A stretch of 64,000 nucleotides of DNA, from NCBI GenBank assembly GCA_030704615.1, contig CM060731.1, forward strand, positions 87,462,756-87,526,755, read 5' to 3'. Positions within the stretch are counted from its first letter, which is position 1. Every line of letters begins with the position of its first letter. The notes beneath the pieces were generated by a model, which worked only from the letters and a program-made list of their open reading frames with translations, was not told where the DNA came from and ran no database searches. The DNA is from Takakia lepidozioides (taxonomy: Eukaryota; Streptophyta; Takakiopsida; Takakiales; Takakiaceae). The translations under genes and the position numbers were made by a program. Positions 56,523 through 64,000 of the stretch are shown here, piece after piece.

Positions 56523-57080
56523 TTAGGTGGTTAGAACAGCTTGCGGGAAGATGAGGAGAGCGGCAATGGGAAGGGGATCACTTCTGGAGGAGGGGGACTT
56601 GTTCAGGAGAGGAGGAGACGTAACGGAGAGCGGGGAAAGAGTGTAGAGGAGAAGATGACTTGAATGAGGCTTAGTTCATGCAAGCTGTAGAATTATCAGT
56701 AGGTAGGATAGAATAGAGACACCATGGCATAGGCATGATACATGATTAATCTTAATCCGATACTGAATCGATACAAACATACTGTGTAGAATGACACAAG
56801 AGAAGCTGTGGAATGAATGCATGATTAACTGGAACTTAGTAGATACTGAAGCAATCTGATGCTTCAGTATACACGGTAAGGTAAATTGATAACATGAAGG
56901 CAGGAAGGAATACAAATAGGAAGCACAACCATGATTCACTAGCTGCAGGTCATGACTGATTGTTCTGAGCGGGCTGAGTGCTTTGAGATATCCAACTCTT
57001 CTATCTTGGAGTTTCCACCTCGGATAGTGAAGGGATGGGTGAGTAAAAGCCGCTCGACATTTGGCGACCATAATGGGGAA
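56523..57080. other. No recognised feature
   Basis: Between gag fragments. The minus-strand frame at 56676-57263 has no known motif and is likely the shadow of decayed retroelement sequence. Confidence 0.3.
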
Positions 57081-60000
57081 CTGGGTCATGAACAACCAGA
57101 TGTGACAGGCATCAGGTAGGATCATGGTGGTTGGAGAATTAAAGAATTTGATGTGAATCAAATTCCCTATGAAACTGAGAAGGAAAGATTGTCCAAACAA
57201 TTCTTTCAGAGGTTCTTGGAATTGCCAGACGGTTGTAAAGAAAACATTCTTAAGAGAGTGCATAATGTTGACCCTGAGTGGGGTCTGGAGAAATGAGTGA
57301 TAAAGATTTATCAGGTGGCCTGTAGAGGAAGAGCACGTTGGTTACCAACACTGGTTTATGTGATAGCATTGCTATCCATTAAGCGAGTAGAGTTTGAAGG
57401 CTAAGGGGAGGAAAGGAAGGTGAATGTTTATACTCATATGCATGAGGAGCTTGTACTGGTAAAGAATTGGATTCCAAAGGATATTTGTGGATCAATCAAA
57501 CTCACACCAAGAACAACTTTCCAGACTTGTTTGCCAATGGTTATATGGTAACGGAGACTTCTTAGTATAGCCAAGGTGCATTGCATTGAAGTTTGAAAGA
57601 AACTCGGGCATATACGAGAGATACTACAGAAGAGAGTTTTGGTTATTGCCACATTAAAGAAATGAAAGACATGGGACATGAGTGATGAAAGAGAAGCTAG
57701 ACTCCAGAGATATTCAGCAAAAAAAGAAAGTTATCTGAAAGCTAATTATCCATATCTTTGGGAGAGAAGAATAGACATAGGGGAATCAATGGACCTCTCA
57801 CAACCATTAGATCAGAGAGTACATCACCCATACCGGAAGAACTAGAGTTGGGATTGCCACTCCTTCTTTTCTTTGCAAGAAAGATTAAGGGAATTGGTAC
57901 AGACAGAAAAGATCAACCACGAGGTGAAAGATCTAAGGTACATCCTTGGATAAAAGATTTGACAGAAATCTTTGATAAGAGTTGGCATGGAACACCAAAA
58001 GCAGGAAACTCCAGTTTCTGATACGGAAGAAGAAGAGAAGAAGAAGAGAGATGAGGGAGAACCAACAGAGGATGTGGGCAGCCCAAAAGAGAGTTGGACT
58101 CTCCAACACCATTGCAATTGAGTTACATGAGTGAAGAAGAAGAAATCCAAGGGCAGAACTTGGAAGATAAAAACAGAGAGAAGAAATTGGAGAGGAGAAG
58201 AGGAAGAGTATGAAGAAGTAGACCCAACAGCCGAGGTTGAGACTACAACCAGGACATCCCAACCCGTTGGACCTGGATCAAGTGGAGCACTTGGATCACA
58301 GGCCAACGAAGGTGTCGGCTCAGGGGGATCAGGCGGGCAGCCTGGATCTGGCTCTGGGGGGACAGGGCGTGTGGGAAGTAGTGCAACTGGAGCTGGGAAT
58401 ATTGTGAATATAGTGGGGCCAGTAGCAGGGAGTGCTCAGGGCCAGCACTTGGTGGAAGTACCACCACAACTACAATAGGTCCTCAAGGACCAGCAGCAGC
58501 AAGGGGGCCAGCACCTGTCAGTGGGCAGGAGGTAGGGCACAGATGGCGTTACAACCAAACGAGCAAAACCACATTTCCAATATATTCAGGAAAAGGGAAT
58601 CCTGATGTACACATTACCCATCTGAGACATGTGTATTGTGAACAATGAGAATGGCGATGATGGCCCAAGATGAGACTGTTTCCTTGCTCACTTATAAAGA
58701 AAGCAAGTGAATGGTATGCTAGATTCCCTGATAAAATCATTCCTAACCTGGAATGGCTTTGAATACAACATTCCGAAATAGGTTTAAGACAAATAAAACT
58801 GAGGATGAAGTAATGAAAGTGTTATGGAAGTTTACAACAGTTAAAGGCAAAAGAAGCATGAAACTGTTGAGGAGTATATGGAAAAGATGGAATTGATGAT
58901 GAAAAAGTTGGCTGCTGTACCAGCACCAGGGTTACAGAAGACTTGGTTTGTGAGTGGACTAAGACCAGAGTTACAAAAGAAAGTGGATATGTTACCCTAT
59001 AATACAGTGGAGGAGGCATTTGAAACAGCGAACAAAATTGAGAGCAATTGGGAATGCTCCGGAGAGAGAAAAGGGATGATGAGGACTCTGAGGATGAGTC
59101 AGATGAGGAAGAAGAGCAAGAGCTTAAAAGGAAGAGTAAGAGGAAGGAAAATTAAGAGGGATAACTATGAGAAAAGATTAGAAGAAATAAATCTTGAAGA
59201 AGTATGCCACAAAGGCTGCAACACATTGGATGAATGGTTGTTTGGTGTGCAAAAATGCCAGAATGAAGGCCCATACCACCACTGAATGTCACATGAAGGA
59301 GAAACACTGTACTATCTTAAAATGGATGACCATTCTAACTGAGAATTGTGTATACAACAGAAGACAGCAGCAAGAGAAGAAGAGCAAGCAGCAAGAGACC
59401 ACTAGGCAAGTAAGGGCTGCATAAGTGCAGCCCCAGCCAAGAAGAAACATGATCAGGACCACTAGGGTAGGCCTGGTGGTTATAACAATGACATGGAAGG
59501 GAGAGGTAATCCAAGAGGGAATTACCAAGGAAATTCTAGAGGCAACTATCAGGGTAATCCAAGGGGGAATTACCAGCTAGGGAATCAGGATTACAGAAAC
59601 AATCCCAGAAAAGACCAAAGGGAGAGAAGGGGAAGAAGGAGTACCATTGTAAATGGGGACAGGAAAAGAACTGTTGTTCTATAATGAAGATGGAAGTGAT
59701 GTGCCAGAAGATGATGAGGCTTGGAGAGATGAGAGGAACTGCACAAGGAAGTGACAGATAGCCATAAGGGAATATGCAAAAGAGTATTGATATTCCTATG
59801 TCAGATTCCTCTGATTCTGAACAGATTCCTCTGATTCTGAAAGAGAAGAGGAAGTGACTGAGGATGAAGGGAAGAAAGAAGCTGCAGAAATGCAGAGTAA
59901 TGAAGGGACTTTGGCTGAAGTAATATGCCAGTCCAAAGCGGAGATTACCATTGGACAGCTATTGGTTGTGGCACCTTATTGTAGACACAAGGCTGTATCA

Positions 60001-60990
60001 AGCAATCAATTGAATTGCAAGCAATCAATTGAATTGCCCATGTGACAGGGAACACAGACCTGAACAGCAAGGTGACCAGTTATAATGTGAAGCCGGAAGG
60101 GCGAGAAACAGTCATGGACTTTGATGATGATTCTATGCACAGTAATCCAATTGAGAATTGGAAGCACCGAACTAACTGATGTACTGATAGATGGAGGCTC
60201 TGGAGTGAATATCATGACAAACCAATTAAGGCAGAAGTTTGGTCTAAGTAATATGAAAGCAGCCCCATTTACAATAACAATGGCAGATCAAAGAAGTGTA
60301 CATCCATTGGGATTGATAAGAGGAGTTAAGATACAAATAGCTGAGGCTAAGTTCATATACTCGATAGAGTATACAACTTGGCTATCACCCATTGTGATAG
60401 TTCCCAAGAAGAATGGCAAATTGAGAGTTTGTGTGAACTATAAGAAGTTGAATGCTTGTACAAAGAGGATCATTTTCCCTTGCCATTCACAGAAGCTGTA
60501 CTGGACACTGTGGCAAGCCATGAGATGTACTCATTCATGGATGGCTTCAGTGGGTATAACCAAGTGCAAGTAGCGGAAGAAGACCAGGGAAAGACAGCTT
60601 TCATCACAGACTGGGGTGCTTATGCATACAAAGTCATGTCTTTTGGACTTTGTAATGCACCAACAACTTTCCAGAGAGTGATAAGTGAATCTTTCCATGA
60701 GTATCTGGATGATTTCATGCAAGTGTTCTTAGATGACTTCAGTGTGTACAGTTCTAAGAATGAGCACGTTGGAGTTATATTTGGCCAGATGTAGGATGAG
60801 AGGTCTTGGTCTGAATCCAAAAAAATGTACTTTCTGTGTGAACTCAGGGGTATTATTGGGACACATTGTGTGTAAGAAGGGACTGCTTCTGGATCCTAGA
60901 AAGACAGAGGCTATTAAAGCCTCACCACCACCAAGTAACGTTAAGGGTCTAAGGAGGTTCCTTGGACAATCATCGATTAACACACTTTGA
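57080..60990 (+). mobile_element. Decayed Ty3/gypsy retrotransposon (gag-protease-RT)
   Basis: Plus strand. Gag-like segments include FFQRFLELPDGCKENILKRV (57200), a Gly/Ser-rich linker, and HVYCEQ near 58630. KTEDEVMKVLWKFTTVKGKR lies near 58790. GCLVCKNARMKAHTTTEC (59240) is a possible zinc knuckle and RGNYQGN repeats lie at 59500-59570. Protease: TELTDVLIDGGSGVNIMTNQ (about 60180). RT: WLSPIVIVPKKNGKLRVCVN (60380), DHFPLPFTEAVLD, FMDGFSGYNQV, VMSFGLCNAPTTFQRVI, MQVFLDDFSVYS (60720, catalytic FLDD intact), and FLGQ at about 60970. The stretch between protease and RT is shortened. RNase H and integrase are missing: the element ends at the 61 kb satellite. Many stops and frameshifts. Confidence 0.8.
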
Positions 60991-61009
60991 ATGTAGCTAA
61001 TTTCGAACA

Positions 61010-61717
61010 CCCTATCCCGGCGACGGATGACTTTCGGCGCCGAAATAGGGATGAACATACCCGTGAGCAAAAAGAAATTTCAGCCCACGAATAAATTTCG
61101 GCGCTGAAATAAGGATGAACATACGCGGGAGCAAAAAAGAATTTCAGCCCACGGATGAATTTCGGCGCCGAAATAAGGATGAACTTACCTGTGAGCAAAA
61201 AAGAATTTCCACCCATAAATGAATTTCGGCGCCGAAATAGGGATGAACGAACCCGTGAACAAAAATGAATTTAAACCCATGGATGAATTTCGACGCCGAA
61301 ATAGGGATGAAGATACGCGTGAGTAAAAGGTTATTTCGACCCACGGATGATTTTCGGCGCTGAAATATGGATGAACATAACTGTGAGCAAAAAGTTATTT
61401 TGACCTAAGGATGAATTTCGGCGCCGAAATAGGGATGAACATACCCTATATCAAGAAAGAATTTAAACCCACGGATGAATTACGGCGCCGAAATAGGGAT
61501 GAACGTACCCGTGAGCAGATTGATGAATCACGATGTCGCAAAAAGGTTGAACAGACAAGAATGCAGACGACAAGGGGACAGAACCATTGGATTGCGGCGC
61601 CGTAATAGGGACGATCGGGCCCATTACGTCGAAAAAAAACCCATACACATACACACAACCTCGTTCATGGATGAATTCGGCGCCGAAATAGGCCAATCCT
61701 GAGGAACCGCCGCCGGG

Positions 61718-61752
<35 letters not shown>

Positions 61753-62200
61753 GGTCATGGATGAATTTCGGTGCCGAAATAGTGATGAACATACCCGTGA
61801 GCAAAAAATTATTTCGGACCACGAATGAATTTCGGCGCCGAAATAGGGATGAACGTACCTGGGAGCAAAAAGTTATTTCGACCCACGGATGAATTTCGGC
61901 GCCGAAATAGGGAAGAACGTACCTGGGAGCAAAAAGTTATTTCGACCCACGGATGAATTTCGGCGCCGAAATAGGGATGAACGTACCCGTGAGCAAAAAG
62001 TTATTTCGACCTACGGATAAATTTCGGCGCCATAATAGGGATGAACGTACCCGTAATCAAAATGATTTAAACCCATGGATGAATTTTGGCGCCGAAATAG
62101 GGATGAACATACCCGTGAGTAGAAAGATATTTTGACCCACGGATAATTTTCAACGCCGAAATTCGGATGAACATACCCGTGAACAAAAGTTAGGGCTGAA
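61010..62200. repeat. GGCGCC palindrome satellite, ~65-75 bp unit
   Basis: About 16 units contain GATGAATTTCGGCGCCGAAA, then TAGGGATGAACGTACCCGTG and AGCAAAAAGTTATTTCGACC. Each unit centre is a perfect or near-perfect 14-16 bp palindrome. One unit region (61530-61760) is disturbed and contains a 33-A run. No coding function. Confidence 0.9.
61718..61750. repeat. Poly-A run (33 A)
   Basis: A homopolymer inside the satellite. It could mark the tail of a retro-inserted copy, but no body was recognised to its left. Confidence 0.8.
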
Positions 62201-62930
62201 TCTCACCAAATAGATGTATTCGACCATAGTGTCCAAGATAAGCCGGCGGACTAGGTGCGACCTGCTTTCACCTCTGACTTCCTTAACAACTCCAGATTGA
62301 TGGCTGTTTTAAAGTCCTTCAGAGGTGCAAGTCCCACTTCTTGCACTCTATACAGCACAACATATGTGTCATGTGCGTTTTTACGCTTCTCTGTCACCCT
62401 GTCACAGAACACACACATTCCAATAATGACAACGCAATCGGCCCGTATGCAGAAGAAATGATGACATTGAATCCAATTGGATGGGTCTGATATAGTGGCT
62501 GCTACGCAAACAGAAGGTCTATCATGAACAAGTCATAGTAAGGGCGACGTTAATCCTCCGTCTGAGGATTCGTTGGAAAATTTTCGGATGACAATTTCAT
62601 CGGCCAATTCTCGTACCTATATTTCATTATGAGGACCTTCGAGGACTCTGGGCCAGGTCTATAAGTCATCCAATTCCAAATGAAACCAGGATATATTACA
62701 ATTACGGCGCCATTATATGCTACCGAACTTAGATTTCTTAGCCTAAATCTGCAGTACAAAGGCACGAACACCTCGACGTGAAACCCAACGGTCAATATTC
62801 ACTGACTGCCGTACGCAATTTCCGCAATAGCGACTGCAGCGGCACATAAATGAGTACTTCATGTCTTTACAACCAAGTATGCATTTTACAAAAATGCAAA
62901 TTCGTAGAAAAAACATCATTTCCATGTATA
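62200..62930. other. No recognised feature
   Basis: Spacer between satellite blocks. No gene or repeat recognised. Confidence 0.35.
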
Positions 62931-62939
62931 AAACTTGTC

Positions 62940-63420
62940 ATCAAATAGCAATGTCACTTATCATCTCTATAACAGTGTCATTGTTCATCCATCATCTGGG
63001 TCAGTTCATTCATATTGCAGTGTCATAATTCATCAGTGGAGGGGCCGACTGGTGTCAGACTGGGACCGTTTATTCCTATTGCGGCACCGCAATTCATCCA
63101 AAAAGACACCGCATATCATCCAAAGCGCTCTTTATCGTCTTCAAGATAGACTCGTTCATCTAAATTAAGATGAACATACCCATAATAAAAAGGAGTCGGG
63201 CCATCCGCAGAACGTGATAACCCGACACTATTGAAATACGTCGTCGTAATATAGTTGAATGGGCCCATCTGTAGAACGGAATAGCCCGGCACAGATGAAT
63301 TAATACGCCATATTATGGATGAACATGCCAATCCCCATAGCGGGATAACCCGACACTGATGAGTTGCGGCGCTGTAATAGGGATAAACGGCCCATCCCGA
63401 GGAACGGAAAGCATTCCTGG
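62940..63420. repeat. Degenerate TTCATC/GATGAA palindrome repeats
   Basis: Scattered CATTGTTCATCC, TGCGGCACCGCAATTCATCC and reversed GATGAACAT blocks look like a decayed relative of the 61 kb satellite, with two ~65 bp repeats around CGGGATAACCCGACACTGAT and ATAGCCCGGCACAGATGA. Confidence 0.5.
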
Positions 63421-63559
63421 CCTAGATGAGTTCCACTGTTGGATGTGAGATCCCCAATAAGACCTAGGCCCTCGTCCGAGATGTCATTGCCCTTACAGGC
63501 AACGGTCGCGGACCAAGTACAGATCCAAAGTTGTCAGGTCTATAGCGATCCCTGACCCA

Positions 63560-64000
63560 AGCCTTTAAGAGACAATATTGTCAGAGATAGCAAAGCACTA
63601 CTCAAAAACCATCAAACCAGAGATGTGGAAAAACTACATCATATCACCACCGCTTGTGTGGACCCGGCCGAGAAGGTATGCAAATGTCTGCTACTATTTT
63701 ACTGTCTCATTAAAATCCTCTGTCACCTATCAAAATTGCTCTCTAACATATGTTACAAGATGAGTGCGGAAGCCTTGAAAGTGTGGACGGAAAAAAATGT
63801 TGCACCCACCTTGAAGAAGAGATGACTTGCATCAACAGCATGGACCATCTAACCTGCGATGGCCAGAAGGTAAGCTCTAGAGTTGTCTAGTGTAAATTGC
63901 GGCGCCCTTATTCTAATTGTGGGGAATCTTATGTCAAAATAACGACCTTGTTTTTGTGCAGCCTCTTCTATTTGACACATTCACCAAGAAGAATTCAATT
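63560..64000 (+). other. Possible exons of a gene running off the window
   Basis: A frame with KALLKNHQTRDVEKLHHITT and ACVDPAEK ends at a GTATGC donor at 63678. A second block lies at about 63760-63868 between a TTACAAG acceptor and a GTAAGC donor. A third starts after TTTTTGTGCAG at 63962. The splice sites are reasonable, but the second block has a stop in the frame that continues from the first. Unidentified; weak support. Confidence 0.2.

Overview
This window looks like nuclear DNA of a streptophyte (green-lineage) plant with a large, repeat-dense genome. The main evidence is a full-length plant-type calcium-dependent protein kinase at 40141-41709 (-). It is supported by a plant-style PLS pentatricopeptide pseudogene, GT-AG introns, a ribosomal protein eL27 fragment, and many decayed LINE, Penelope-like and Ty3/gypsy pieces. 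The unusual abundance of short palindrome arrays centred on GGCGCC made me think of a charophyte such as Chara, but this is a guess from general impression and not shown by the sequence. There are no bacterial operons, rRNA genes or CRISPR arrays.

Layout. 1-7.8 kb: a LINE scrap, a kinase-like pseudogene behind a TATA box, a long hairpin-forming inverted repeat, tandem ~120 bp repeats and a broken RING-finger gene on the minus strand. 8.0-9.8 kb: an array of about 28 small hairpins (GCGACCGCC/GGCGGTCGC) with long C runs. 9.8-13.1 kb: an acidic Ser-rich gene remnant and three GGCGCC-type satellite arrays. 13.1-15.7 kb: the best copy (A) of a five-exon gene whose product resembles a beta-class DNA amino-methyltransferase (motif IV region before motif I). 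15.7-25.4 kb: a gypsy gag scrap, a Penelope-like element with ~790 bp direct repeats and inverted arms, a LINE scrap, a tRNA-derived SINE with target-site duplication, and a PPR pseudogene. 25.4-28.0 kb: an inverted near-identical copy (B) of the methyltransferase-like gene, cut by a gap of exactly 500 N. 28.5-34.1 kb: a diverged third copy (C), a GGTGCC/GGCGCC palindrome array and two head-to-head paralogous genes of unknown function, ending in the same terminal sequence as copies A and B. 34.7-38.5 kb: a LINE scrap, a gypsy integrase tail followed by a coiled-coil ORF, and a CCHC gag-like remnant. 38.5-46.2 kb: the CDPK gene, a second SINE copy and otherwise unrecognised DNA. 46.2-56.3 kb: a LINE 5' region with an NPGP motif, an eL27 pseudogene with a triplicated exon, and a LINE 3' half carrying RT, RNase H and a restriction-like endonuclease. 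56.3-61.0 kb: a decayed gypsy element. 61.0-63.4 kb: GGCGCC palindrome satellite. 63.5-64 kb: possible exons running off the window.

How the parts relate. The only gene that looks clearly intact and cellular is the CDPK. The most distinctive theme is the methyltransferase-like family. Three copies share a sharp common end (CTCATGAAATAGCAGCCCCC), and GGCGCC-type palindrome arrays directly adjoin copies A and C. Together these suggest a mobile element that carries a methyltransferase-like gene. Every copy has at least one frame disruption, and each copy's are different. In copy C two compensating indels re-frame exactly the stretch encoding the SAM-binding motif.
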